Under the pieces are notes generated by a model. The model was not told the DNA's origin. It worked only from the letters and a program-made list of their open reading frames with translations, and did no database searches. From assembly GCA_963853835.1 (NCBI GenBank), contig OY970825.1, positions 27,404,835-27,468,834 of the forward strand: a DNA stretch of 64,000 nt, written 5' to 3'. Shown here in pieces: positions 1 through 11,344 of this stretch. A program made the translations under genes and the position numbers. Position 1 is the first letter of the stretch; each line of letters opens with the position of its first letter. Source of the stretch: Calendula officinalis (Eukaryota > Streptophyta > Magnoliopsida > Asterales > Asteraceae).

Positions 1-292
1 CGACCCATCTTTTTATCATTTTGGTAAGGGTTTCTCATTTTCTTTAACCCTGTCACACCCTCCTCACTCAAGCTTACTTTTTCAATTTTCGACTACACCC
101 TCATTTCATTTTACCATGTATAGCTGAATTGCACCCCATACTACATTCCCCCTCTCAAATTTTATCTCAGTGCACCCCAATCAAGATCCCGTGATACTTG
201 ATTCTGCTCACCTAGACCTATGTACCCTTACATTTTGTCCTATATTGTAGGTGGCTCCCGGGGAAGATCATGCCGGTTATAGCAGATCATAG
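1..292 (-). mobile_element. Interior fragment of host element H (left part)
   Basis: Read on the minus strand, this stretch matches A's 3' non-coding block at about 43800-44100, including the run that reads as AATCAAGTATCA followed by GGGATCTTGATTGGGG. It is therefore part of a Copia relative lying opposite to A. It continues across A into 45367-46515, since A's target duplication CATAG sits at 288-292 and 45367-45371. The rest of H to the left is outside the window. No coding region is visible. Confidence 0.85.
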
Positions 293-475
293 TGTTAGGT
301 ACTAAATAGTTGTAAAGAATAGTCTAGGGGGTAGATGGTAACATTGTATAATAGTTTAGTTTAACATTAAGCTTAGTCTTAATTAATCAAGGAATTAAGC
401 CAATGGTATATAAACCAAAGTGTAAGGCTTAATTCCATAACTTTTGCACATTAATCATTTCCATTTCCAGCAATT

Positions 476-523
<48 letters not shown>

Positions 524-622
524 TTCTCTCTCTAAAAGCCCTAATCATCTTCTTCACTTTTCCTTCTATTTTCATCATCAAACACCAAAGTATGGATTGA
601 TTCAGTGTTTTTATGCTTTTCA
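293..622 (+). repeat. 5' LTR of element A
   Basis: 330 bp, TG..CA. A CAAT sequence at 401 and a TATA-like TATATAAA at 407-414 mark the probable U3 promoter. A (CT)n microsatellite lies at 479-520. It is followed by AT and then the PBS. It is the partner of 45058-45366. Confidence 0.95.
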
Positions 623-624
623 AT

Positions 625-636
625 TGGTATCAGAGC
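625..636 (+). other. Primer binding site of A
   Basis: TGGTATCAGAGC, complementary to the 3' end of plant initiator tRNA-Met, two bases after the 5' LTR. The same 12-mer is used by C and, on the minus strand, by B and H. Confidence 0.95.
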
Positions 637-1425
637 ATAATTTCAACTTGAAAACGATCCATTTCCATCATTTGGTGTTAAAATCAGAAGATCAAGAGGG
701 GTTTTCAAGGTTTTTGAAGAAAAAGGGGTTTAAGATCAAAAATTGGATTCAAGGTACTAATTCTTGTTCTTATAGATTGAATAGCTTCATTTTGTTAATA
801 TATTAAGCTTAGAATCAAGTTAGGATCGAATCCAATCCATTCTGATGAAGAACCATTAAAGCTTCAAAAACCATTAAAATTTACAGTTTCCATTAGATCT
901 AGGTTGTTTTTGAGTAAGATTGTAGTAATGGATTGAAGGAAAAAGATTTTGGGTCAGTTTGCAAAAAGAATCAAAGAGTTTGGGTAAGAAACGAACGTTA
1001 GGATCAAATTAGTGGGTTTTTAGAGGCTGTTCGTAACTGTTCTGCTCAAGAACGTGTTCGGCCCGAGAACAGTAACAAGTTCGGCCCGAACTCTTCTTTA
1101 AGTTCGGCCCGAACATCAGAACAAACTTCGACTCGAACATCACCCGAACTTCGGCTCGAACTTCACCCGAACCTCGGCCCGAACTATACTCAAACTTCGG
1201 CTCGAACATCACCCGAACTTCGGCTCGAACTTCACCCGAACCTCGGCCCGAACTATACTCGAACCTCGGCTCGAACTTCTCTCAAACTTCGGCTCGAACT
1301 CCTTTCAATCCTCGGCCCGAACTTCTCTCAATCTTCGGCCCGAACTTCTACAAAAGTCTTCGGCCCGAACTTCTTTTGTTTTTCAAACTTAATTTTTGTG
1401 CGGTCGTTATTCTTACCACTAAGAA
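637..1425 (+). repeat. A leader with TTCGGCCCGAA palindrome array
   Basis: The untranslated leader between PBS and gag. From about 1040 to 1375 it is an irregular tandem array of a unit around TTCGGCCCGAAC, with variants TTCGGCTCGAAC and CTCGGCCCGAAC, spaced roughly every 13-20 bases. The 11-base core is palindromic except for its centre. The same motif recurs at 8897-8970 and 9390-9620 in A, but I do not see it in A's gag or pol or in B, C or D. Apparent ORFs here are by-products of the repeat. Confidence 0.85.
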
Positions 1426-4400
1426 ATGACTTCCAAGGACGCCTTGTCCATTGGTTCAGACACAAAACCACCTGTTCTCTACCAAGGAGAATACGGTCAA
1501 TGGAAGAAACGGTTTCTCCATTTCATCCTGAGCCAACATGCCGGTCCAGATATCCTAGACTCCCTCACAACCAGACCTGCTAAGTTCTATCGTGCATTGG
1601 CTCCAGCCCCAAACACTGAACCAGCAATACCTGGAGGTGTAATCGAAATTCCCCCGACGGAATACACCCAAGAGCAAAAGGATAGGGTTAGGGCTGATGT
1701 GTACGCACACTCCTATATGCTACAGGGCATAACGAATGAAATCTACAGCAGCCTTGATAGTTTCAGCACGGGTAAAGAGCTTTGGGATGAGATCCAAAAG
1801 CAAATGGAGGGTACCGACCTGGGTAACAAAGCAAAGATGGTTTCCACCCTAAACACCTATGGTCAATTCAAAGCTACCCCGGGAGAAGAACTGGAGCAAA
1901 CCTATCTCAGATTCTGCAACATGCTCAATGTTCTCAGAAAGAACAAACTCATCAAAGAGAAGCTTGAGATTAACATCAAATTTATCCAATCCCTACTACC
2001 GGAGTGTGAGATGTTTGGCAACAGTGCGATGCAGCACAAGGATCTAAGCTCCATAGATATTCATGAACTATATGAGTACCTACATCAAAACGAGCCTATG
2101 GTGAGGGGAATCGCCAAAACTAGGCAAGATACTGCTGACACCCTAGCAATGTTGGCCAAACAAAATCTGGCTCTCTACAAAGGTATCAACGAAGCAATGG
2201 TTGCAGCACAAACAAAAGAAGTGGTAAATGAAGAACCAGAAACTCTGATCCCTGCGGGGACACAAGATGAAATCGACTCAGTTCGTCAAGCCTTGGCTCT
2301 CATTTCATCCTATAACAACAAGTACTATAAGAAACCAACCAACAACAACCTTAGATCATCCTCAAATTTCAAATTCAACTCCTCTTCTCAAACCCCGAAC
2401 AACAAATCCTCATCTTCCTCCACTGAGCCACCTAAGAAATGTTACAACTGTGGTATGACGGGCCACTTTGCCAAAGAATGCAAGAAGCCAAAGGTGAAGG
2501 ACTCAGAATACTTCAAGAGGAAAATGCTCATGGCCAAACAAGTTGAAAATGGCAAAGTCCTATTGGCTGAGGACCAACAGTGGTTGGAAGACTCTGACGA
2601 CCAAGAGGAAGAGGAATGCACTGCAAGCCTGGCTCTTATGGCAAGATCTAACGAACTCAGAGCTGCACTGGGCATCCCTGAGAACGATGAAAATGAGGTA
2701 CACTCTTTTTCCTTTGACTCTTTATTATCTGATTCAGACACTGATGAATCAGAGAATTCCTTGTTTAATGAAAAACTATTTACTAAAATTGATGAGAAAT
2801 CACATTTGACAAAACAAATAACTGATTTGGAATCTGAAAAAGCACAACTCTTAAATGATTTGAGTGACTTAAGTCAATGTTCTATTCAAATAACTCAAGT
2901 AAACAAGGAATTACAAAATCAGTTGTCTACGTCAAAATCAGCTTATCAATTTCAAATTACAGAATTACAAAATAATCTGCAAAACAAGTAAATACAACCA
3001 ATGAATCAAATACACAAATCTTAAAATTAAAGGAAGAAAATTTAACCTTTCGTCGCCAACTTGAAACTCTTGTTCCTCAAGTAAATAAAAATAATCGTTC
3101 AAATCAAAAAACACAAGAGTTACAACAAAAATTGTCAACGTTTCATGCTGCTCACACCTGTGAAGTAAATCGTCTAAATCACATTATTAATACAAAAAAT
3201 CTTGAAATTTCGAACCTAAAAACTATGAAGACGGTGTCAAGTGATAAAGACGACTCCAAGCAACTGATAAATGACTTAGCTAATCAACTCAGTCGAGAGC
3301 AAAAATGGATGAAGTCCGCAGACATCAAGATGAAAGACTACCAAGATAAGTTGAAGACAGCTGACAACGAAATTCAAAAACTAAATGAACAAATCACAAA
3401 CATAACAAACTGCTTTAAAAAAGAAAATCGATGAGCAATCAGCAACCATACACAGTCTTACTGTCGGAAAAGAAAATGCTGAAGAACACATCTCAAAACT
3501 GGAGCAGACGATTGTGAAAGCTGGTCACACTGAACAAACTATTAAATTAAACCAGCCAAAAGAGTTCAGATCTTTCAAATCAAAAGTGGGTCTCGGAGCT
3601 GAGAATTCCCGTCCTCTGGAAAAAGATACTGATGTTCTTCCCACACTATACAATTACGATTACATGAACTTGGGAATATGGGCAAAGCTTCCTTCATATG
3701 CCTGATGAAGAAGCAGAAGTTGAAAAGTTCAACCGGAAAAGGAAGAATATGCTCAAATTAGCTTCAATTATGATGACCTAAACTCAACATACGAAAAGAA
3801 GAAAGCACAATTTGAACACAACAAATATTTCCCAATCATCACACCTGCTGAATTTTCTATTCCTGAAAACCAAATTTTAAAACAAATCAAAGAGCTAAAA
3901 CTTTATGTTCCATCATTAGTTTTAGAAAATAAAATTGTCCAGTTAGAAACTGAAATTGATGACACTCACAAGGCCTTTGATAAAGAAAAAGAAAAACTTC
4001 AAAACAAAATACATAATTTAGAGGACACCATTTTAGAATTAAAAACTAAAACGAACAATGCTGTTTCCAAAAATTCTAAAGCCTCTTTATTAGGGCCAGC
4101 ACCGACAAACCCAGTTCCAACCATCTTGATGAGAAGCTCTAATCCACCTATTTTGAATCTTGCAGATGGAAGATTAGAGTCTGGAGGGAAGAAGTTCATG
4201 AAGCAACCCGAAGTCAACAGACCCACACAGTCAAAGAAGTCTATTCAGACTGGATCCAGTATGCTTAAGAAGCCTAGTCTACTTAAGAAGTCTAGTCCAC
4301 CTAAGTCTGTAGTTTCATCTTTTTCTGTTCAAATAAATGTAATGACTCTAGATAGTTTATTTCTCCAAAAGAAGCTTATGGCATTGTTTATGATTCTGCA

Positions 4401-4960
4401 ATTTATCGTCCAGTTAATCACGGTGTTAATGGTGTAAATTTAATAATTAAAACTGATAAAAATGGCAAAAAGATTTACTTTGATAAAAAGACCGATAAAC
4501 CGATTTCTCAGTACGATGAACGATATTTTATTAAAATAGATACTACTTGTGGTAAAAGACATGATGTTCTGGGTAAACGTCGTGAAATCATTCATTCTTG
4601 CACAACTTGCTATCCAGATCCTTGCAAATCAATAAACTCTCGATCAGAAAAATATACCGTAACACGTCCATTAAGACCCATATCTGAAAAATCTACATCT
4701 CGTCATTCCCTCGTGTATCGGGAAGTTTCCAAACAAACATTGTCAAATCCAAAACTTCCATCAAAAGCTCAAAAGAAAACTTTCGAACAACAGAAGAAAT
4801 CTTCTCAAACTCCACAAACTTCTGTTTCTCACAAAAGCTCAAAAGCTAACCTCAAAACAATCAAAGAAGCCGTCTAAACAACCACAAACTTTTGTTTCTC
4901 ACTCCTCTTCTAATCGCACATCTCCTCAGGGAAAAGCTGCATAAAAGCCAAAACCGTCAG
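1426..4960 (+). pseudogene. gag: A gag with coiled-coil extension, frameshifted
   Basis: Gag should form the particle and package RNA. The open part, 1426-2991 (521 codons), has a UBN2/copia-type gag N-terminal region, a Ser/Asn-rich linker and one CCHC knuckle at 2440-2481 (CYNCGMTGHFAKEC). It then becomes a Glu/Leu/Lys-rich predicted coiled coil. The stop at 2989 comes from a frame change near 2985, in an A-rich run. The coiled coil resumes in another frame (to 3434) and again in pieces to about 4900, including a Cys/His cluster at about 4550-4625 (CGKRH, then CTTCYPDPC). At least three frame breaks are needed. The tail ends near 5190 with GPIQDWAPK, matching the end of C's gag. The breaks could be real decay or indel errors in homopolymers. 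Confidence 0.8.
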
Positions 4961-5210
4961 TTTTCCCCAAATTCGACAAGCCATCCACCAAAACGTCTCC
5001 TCATGTGAAATATACTTGGATTAAAAACGAAAAATCTCATTGGATTATCCAATCCTCTGAAAAATCTCTCAAATGGATCATCAAAACTGAACTGCCTCCT
5101 AGCAGTTCCCAAAAGCTCTAAATTGATCATCTCATAAAATCTGCATAAAACATATGTCTCTAATCGTTCTGGACCCATACAAGATTGGGCACCTAAAATG
5201 TTTTATTTGT

Positions 5211-5225
5211 TTTATGTAGAATTTG
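5211..5225 (+). promoter_or_regulatory. Candidate 3' splice site at A gag-pol junction
   Basis: A T-rich tract (TTTTATTTGTTTTATGTAG) ends in AG at 5218-5219, just before the frame that encodes the protease WYLDSGC. C has a similar T-rich tract ending GTGCAG at the same point. Splicing could bring pol into frame with gag. No donor has been identified, so this is inference. Confidence 0.35.
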
Positions 5226-8200
5226 TGGTACCTCGACTCGGGCTGTTCGAGGCACATGACAGGAAACAAAAATCTCCTGACCAACTTTCGAGAAAAATAC
5301 TTAGGAAACGTCAAATTTGGGAATGATCACTTAGCAGCCATCTTAGGACTTGGTGATCTTATCTGCCATAACCTGATAATCAGAAATGTTGCCTTTGTCG
5401 AAGATCTCTCTCATAATCTCTCCAGCATCGGAAAATTCTGTGACAAGACTCTAGAAGTAAACTTACGTACAAAGAAGTGTGCCATTCGTACATATGACGG
5501 GGATGAACTTCTAACTGGAACTCGTGACACAAACCTCTTCACTATTGATCTTAATGACCTTAGTACAACCGAGGAAGTTTGTCTCGTGTCAAAAGCTACT
5601 GCCAATGAGTCATGGTTATGGCATCGACGTTTGTCTCATCTCAACTTTAAAACAATGAACAAACTTGTAAAAGGAGGTCATGTGTCTGGATTACCTGATG
5701 TTGCCTTTGACAAAGATCACAAATGTTCTTCATGTGAAAAAGGGAAAATGACCAAAAAGTCTCACAAACCTAAACCAGCACCAAGTACTTCCAAACCTCT
5801 TGAACTCCTACATATGGATTTATGTGGTCCAATGAGCGTTCACAGTCTTGCAGGAAAACGCTATGTTTTGGTTATTGTTGATGACTATTCCAGATACACA
5901 TGGGTTTATTTCCTTCGATCAAAGGATGAAGCCGTAGAGATCATCATATCATTTATCAAGAAAACTCAAGTGAACCTGGAATTAAATGTTCAAACAATCC
6001 GTATCGACAATGGTACTGAATTCAAGAATCGGGTTCTTGACTCTTATCTTGAATCTGCTGGCATCACCCATCAATTTTCCGCTGCACGAACTCCTCAACA
6101 GAACGGTGTTGTTGAAAGACGCAATCGTACTTTAGTGGAAGCTGCTCGTACGATGCTTTCATTTTCGAAACTTCCTCTGTCATTATGGGTAGAAGCCATT
6201 AGCACATCCTGTTTTACACAAAACCGCTCAATCATCAACAAAACATACAACAAAACTCCTTATGAGCTAATCAACAATCGAATACCAAATGTTAACTTCT
6301 TCCACATCTTTGGTAGTCGATGCTTCATCCTGTCTGATAACGAGAAACTCAACAAGTTTGAAGAGAAAGCCAAGGAAGGAGTCTTTATAGGTTATTCAAA
6401 GGATTCAGCCTCATTCAGAGTATACAACCGCTCCACAAGAATGGTCAGAGAAAGTGTCAACGTATCATTCGATGAAACATTCCTGTTTGATTCAAGCTCA
6501 ACTGGCATTGAAAGACCTATACCCACAACCTCCACTAACCATTCATCCTCTCTGAATGATCTTGAAATCCTATTTCAACACTTCCATGATGAATATCACA
6601 ACGTCAGACATCCACCCCCACCTCCACCTCCACCCCCACCCCCACCCCCACCCCACCTCCGGCAGATGTTCAATCAATCACTGCTCTGGAAATCAACACT
6701 CCTTGAACAACTGAATCTCCATCCCCTACCTCACCTGCTCCAACCTCACCATTACCCACATCAAATGCAGGTCCTTCAACATCGACACAAGGAACTCAAT
6801 CTACACCAGTCGATCCCCCACCTCCGTCAGATATTATCGCTCCACTGGTGATTGACTTCTCTAAATTTCATCTTCCTCGTGTCGATCCACCACCTCAGAT
6901 CAATCCTCCAAATCCTGAAACTGCAATCATACCACATCCTGCTTTCACTGATAATTCCAACTTTAACCCTGGTCGACTCCCACTTCCTCATTCTACGAAG
7001 TGGACAAAGGAACATCCTTTGGACCAAATCATCGGAAACCCAGAGTCCTCAATCCAAACTAGAAGGGCTTCAGCGGATGAATGTCACAATGCATCATTCT
7101 TAAGTTCCACTGAACCTAAGAAAGTCAGTGAAGTGCTTTCCGATCCAGACTGGACAATTGCGATGCAAGAAGAAATTAATCAATTTGAAAGATTAAAGGT
7201 CTGGCGCTTAGTTCCTAAAACCCCGGGATCATCAGTCATCGGAACTAAGTGGTTTTTTAAGAACAAGAAAGATGAAAATAAAATCGTCATTCATAACAAA
7301 GCAAGGTTGGTTCCTAAGGGTTACGCTCAACAGGAAGGCATTGATTACGAAGAAACATTTGCTCATGTTGCCCGAATAGAAGCCATTCGCATCTTCTTAG
7401 CATATGCAGCTCACAAAAACTTTACAATCTATCAGATGGATGTAAAGACTGCATTCTTAAATGGTATTCTAAAAGAGGAGGTGTTTGTTCATCAACCAGA
7501 AGGGTTTGTAAATCCCAAACATCCAGATTATGTCTATGTTCTCGACAAAGCTCTATATGGCTTGAAACAGGCCCCTCGGGCATGGTATGATGTTCTTTCC
7601 CAATTCTTAGTCGAAACTGGCTTTTCAAAGGGAAAAGTTGATACCACTTTGTTTATCAAACGACACGGGGAAGATATCATACTAATTCAGATATATGTCG
7701 ATGACATTATTTTTGGGTCTACAAATCCAAAATATTGCAAACGTTTTTCCGATCTCATGGTAAAACGCTTTGAAATGAGCATGATGGGTGATATGAACTT
7801 CTTCCTAGGTCTTCAAGTTCGTCAACTTCCAACTGGCATCTTCATCAATCAATCAAAGTATATCTCTGATCTGCTGAAGAAGTATCTCATGGACGATTGT
7901 AAACCTATTGCAACACCGATGTCCACGACCGCCAAACTAAATGCTGACCTGGATGGTAAACTGGTAGATGTCACAAACTATCGGGGCATGATTGGATCAC
8001 TACTTTACTTAACGGCCAGTCATCCGGACATCATGTTTTCAACATGCATCTGTGCTCGGTATCAGGCTGCTCCCAAAGAATCTCAATTTCTGGCAGTCAA
8101 ACGAATCTTCCGTTACCTAAAAGGCACCAGAGATCTTGGTCTTTGGTATCCCAAGGAGACCTCGTTTGATCTTTCTGCCTTCTCTGATGCTGATCATGCT

Positions 8201-8641
8201 GGGTGTATGCTGGACAGGAAGTGTACATCTGGGGGAGTTCAATTTTTGGGCGATAAGCTAGTCAGCTGGTCTTCAAGAAAGCAAAACTGCGTCTCTCTAT
8301 CAACCGCTGAAGCAGAATATGTTGCGGCCGCTAGCTATCTATCCCAGGTGATATGGATGCAATCACAATTAAAGGACTATGGCTTTTCATATAGCCGCAT
8401 TCCTTTATATTGTGATTCCAGAAGTGCAATTGCAATATCCTGCAATCCAGTTCAACATTCTAATACTAAACAAATCGATCTTCGATATCATTTTATCAAA
8501 GATCACGTTGAACTGGGCAATGTTGAATTGTACTTCGTATCCACCGATTTTCAATTGGCTGATTTGTTTACCAAGGCTTTGGACGAAAAACGTTTTAATT
8601 ATCTGGTCTCCAAGCTTGGTATGCTAAATCTCAAAACTTAA
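5223..8641 (+). pseudogene. pol: A pol: protease, integrase, RT, RNase H
   Basis: A Copia polyprotein in domain order. The aspartic protease motif WYLDSGCSRHMTG is at the start. The gag_pre-integrase/HHCC zinc region includes HRRLSHLN and CSSCEKGK, and the integrase core has HMDLCGPM, RIDNGTEF and TPQQNGVVERRNRT. RT carries QMDVKTAFLNG and the catalytic YVDDIIFGS. RNase H includes DADHAGC, and the end has DLFTKALDEKRF. The frame changes at a proline microsatellite (CCACCC-type, about 6610-6660): one frame runs 5223-6851, the next continues in register from 6662 to 8641. That linker between integrase and RT is non-conserved, so one indel there would explain the break. RT also shows unusual residues (VPKGY, AHVAR) where relatives have VAKGY and APVAR. 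Confidence 0.93.
6605..6662 (+). repeat. Proline-coding microsatellite in A pol
   Basis: A run of CCACCC/CCACCT units encoding polyproline between integrase and RT. The pol reading frame shifts exactly across this run, so a length change of the microsatellite is the likely cause. Confidence 0.85.
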
Positions 8642-8976
8642 TTGTCTACAATTTTATTTTTCAATTTGTTAAATCGTTACACTCTTCGTATCATCACAAT
8701 GCCTTTCAAGAAACTCGTCTTGAAACCCGGTCGTCAAAAGTCGTCATCATTCAAGGGGGAGCAACTACTCATCCGTCAAGGGGGAGCTGATGCTAAAAGT
8801 TTTCCTTAATTTTAATTTACTCTCAATTTTTAATTTTTATGCATTTTATTCTACTTTAAAATTTAAAAATCAAAAATTTAAAAATGTTATTTTTCCAAAG
8901 TCTTCGGGTCGAACTACACACTGTTCCCGGCCCGAAGTTTGTAGTCGGTTAAGAAGTTCGGCTCGAACTTCTCACC
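8642..8976 (+). other. A region after pol with two internal polypurine tracts
   Basis: No gene. CAAGGGGGAGC occurs twice, at about 8753 and 8777, and each copy resembles the PPT that primes plus-strand synthesis at 3' LTRs. The region then becomes AT-rich, and TTCGGGTCGAAC-type motifs begin at 8897. Confidence 0.7.
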
Positions 8977-8985
8977 TATAAAAAG
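8977..8985 (+). promoter_or_regulatory. TATA-like box for the A aORF unit
   Basis: CCTATAAAAAG lies between pol and the aORF, followed by a pyrimidine-rich, leader-like stretch (9000-9020). C has CCTATAAATAA at the equivalent place (35319). This suggests a separate transcript for the aORF; inference from sequence only. Confidence 0.5.
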
Positions 8986-9004
8986 TCCACTCGAACTCTT
9001 TTCT

Positions 9005-9141
9005 TCCTTTTCCACTCTCCCGAACACACACATTCGACACACCAAGAAACACACACACAAATGCCTTCGATCTTTGATTCTTCATCATCCTCATTCGAAT
9101 CCGTTCCATATCACTCGCAATCACTTAACAATCTGTAATCG
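9005..9141 (+). other. Predicted 5' UTR exon of the A aORF unit
   Basis: A pyrimidine-rich leader contains a short uORF at 9061-9138 (25 codons, Ser-rich, starting MPSIF) and ends with the strong donor ATCG|GTAAGT at 9141/9142. The following sequence has CTAGGGTTT stretches typical of plant 5' UTR introns. The matching acceptor is at 20078, directly before the aORF ATG. Confidence 0.45.
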
Positions 9142-9782
9142 GTAAGTTGTTCATCACCAATTTCATCATTTTCATCATAACTGTTACGTATCTCGTCTAA
9201 ATGTTGTTCGACCAAAGCTAGGGTTTCATACTTTCTGATTTTTATCGATCTAGGGTTTGATTGTCTGTTATATGTTACCTAGGATGCTCGTCTAGGATAA
9301 TCGATCGTCATTGGCCAGTTTTTTCATTCGTAGTGTCGATCTAGGTTTGCTCAGAATCAAACTCTGTAAAATTCTTAAAATCATAAAAGTCTTCGGCCCG
9401 AACTAGGGTTACAACTTCGGCCCGAACTTGAGTTACAACTTCGACCCGAACTTGGGTCACAACTTCGGCCCGAACTTGGGTCACAAATTCGGCCCGAACT
9501 TGAGTTACAACTTCGGCCCGAACTACATATCAATGCTCGGCCCGAAGTTCTTTATCAATGCTCGGCCCGAACTTCTTCAACAACTTCGGCTCGAGCATAT
9601 CACTATTCTCGGCCCGAACACTTTCTTTCTATTTCTTTTTCTATGTTTTTTTATTTTATAAGTATATTATTTATAATTATAATTTACAAATTTTATTTAT
9701 TAAATAATTTTAATAAAATTAAAATTTTTATATTTTTTTATATTTAAATACTATATACTATTAAAATTACTTAGGACTTTCT
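9142..9782 (+). repeat. A aORF 5' intron (left part) with second palindrome array
   Basis: The left part of the predicted intron. From about 9390 to 9620 there are roughly a dozen TTCGGCCCGAAC-type units with spacers such as TTGGGTCACAAC and TTGAGTTACAAC. From 9630 to the B insertion at 9783 it is AT-rich. The open frame over the array is not a gene. Confidence 0.6.
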
Positions 9783-10474
9783 TGTAGGAAAACCTAGTAG
9801 TATTCACATGGCGGAACTTGAATACCACATTACCGGATCTCTACTAATCAATGAGATCACGAGAAAGAGAAGAAGATGAACATTACCTTTAGATAGCTAA
9901 AGAAGTGATCCACCTCTACTGCACCACCTAACACGCTGCAAGACCGCGTTGTACCAACAAAGCAATACACAAAACTTGTGTATGTGTGTGTGTTATGAAC
10001 GAACAAAACACCGAAACCCTTTGGGGTTTCGGTCGACTATCGATCGGCCGAGAGGGAGGGAAGGGGGTTTGGGGTTTTGAGTGTGTTGTAAGTGATTAAC
10101 CTAAAACCCTTAACATAAGCCTCTTATTTATAAGGTTTCATGTTACGTTTAGGTCATTGGAGTTTAATTGTGATTAATCTCATAATTAAACTTCCTATTA
10201 ACACTTTAAACCCTTGGACTTTTACTAGTTAATTAATTAACTATTAATTAACTGTCCGTTAAATACTTAACCTAATATTTAACCATCCTCACAAATAATA
10301 ATTAACTTATTGTTATTTATTCTCTTCTTTATAATTAACTTAACTAGTTAATTATTCCACACAACTTACTTTATTCGGTTGTCCATTATTGGATGTGTAG
10401 TGGTGTGACCCTTTAGTGTCTTATAACATTGGACACGGTGACACGTGTACTTATCTGTGCACATAAATCCTTCA
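9783..10474 (-). repeat. 3' LTR of element B
   Basis: 692 bp. It carries an inverted repeat, CCGAAACCC..GGGTTTCGG near 10010-10032, most of which is missing from the other LTR. The purine tract preceding it in element sense is just to its right (10475-10488, reading GTGGGAGTC on the minus strand). Confidence 0.95.
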
Positions 10475-11344
10475 GACTCCCACTTGTGCAAGTTAAGAAG
10501 CACTTTCTGATCATCGTTGGCCTAAAGCGGTCCCTAGCCAGACATTTAGGATAACCAGGTCATAAGAACTCTTACATCCAGAGATAATATTCATAAAATG
10601 AATAACACTAACAGATTTTCCTTACGCATCACGATATTTCTTAATTTGAGTAATAGACATGGAGCAGGGATCTTGTTCTATATACTCGAATTTTCTCGAC
10701 TCTGATTTCGACTTTTGGCAGTAACGGATTACCAAATGATCTAATCATTCTCCGAGCGCGGCCACGCATTTCAGTAGTCTTAATCGTCGAGCGGCCATGA
10801 AATATCTCTTCTAGTTAAAGAAGGTGTAAATTCCATCTTGACATTTGCGTTATCTTGCCCACGACTTCCGCTGTCTTAGTCAAGTTCCTTATGATCACCC
10901 TTTTCCGGTGTGACGGTAGATAAATGCTAAAGATCAGAAGTCATCGTGTCTCAAACCAAAATGTCTCAGGTCAGAGGACATCTACTCGAAATTACTCATG
11001 CTTGGGCTCCATGAAGTAATATCGATCTTTTGGTCACGTCCAATGTTTAGCAAACTCTGTAAACATCTATGAATATTTATTTTAACAACCCTTGTTTCTC
11101 AATTCAATAACTATGAAATAGATAAATATTCATAATGGTATTAACTCTTGAATCTAGCTCCCACTAAATTCAAGCAACCACAGACAATTTAGATACTCAA
11201 AACTTTGTGTATCAAGGATAGGTTTAAAACATGTTAAGAATAGACAATGTGAAAATATTACGTAAAACTTTCTATTTCAATCCCACGAAATGTTATTACA
11301 TAATGTATCGATTTCAAACATGTCTATGAATCTAATCAAAAATA
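10475..11344 (-). other. B 3' non-coding region
   Basis: About 870 bp between the end of pol and the 3' LTR. It holds the PPT-like tract next to the LTR. I see no coding potential or other structure. Confidence 0.7.

Noticed and set aside
429..806. Open frames over the CT microsatellite in the A LTR
   Set aside because: Produced by the dinucleotide repeat (Leu-Ser or Glu-Arg runs); the region is LTR and leader.
9061..9138. Small Ser-rich peptide gene
   Set aside because: Better explained as a uORF in the predicted leader exon; too short and unsupported alone.
1040..9620. CRISPR-like array of short repeats
   Set aside because: Units are irregular, spacers are short and similar to each other, and this is a plant retrotransposon.
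9428..9661. 77-codon frame with GPNLGHNFGPNL repeats
   Set aside because: Translation of the TTCGGCCCGAAC array, within a predicted intron.
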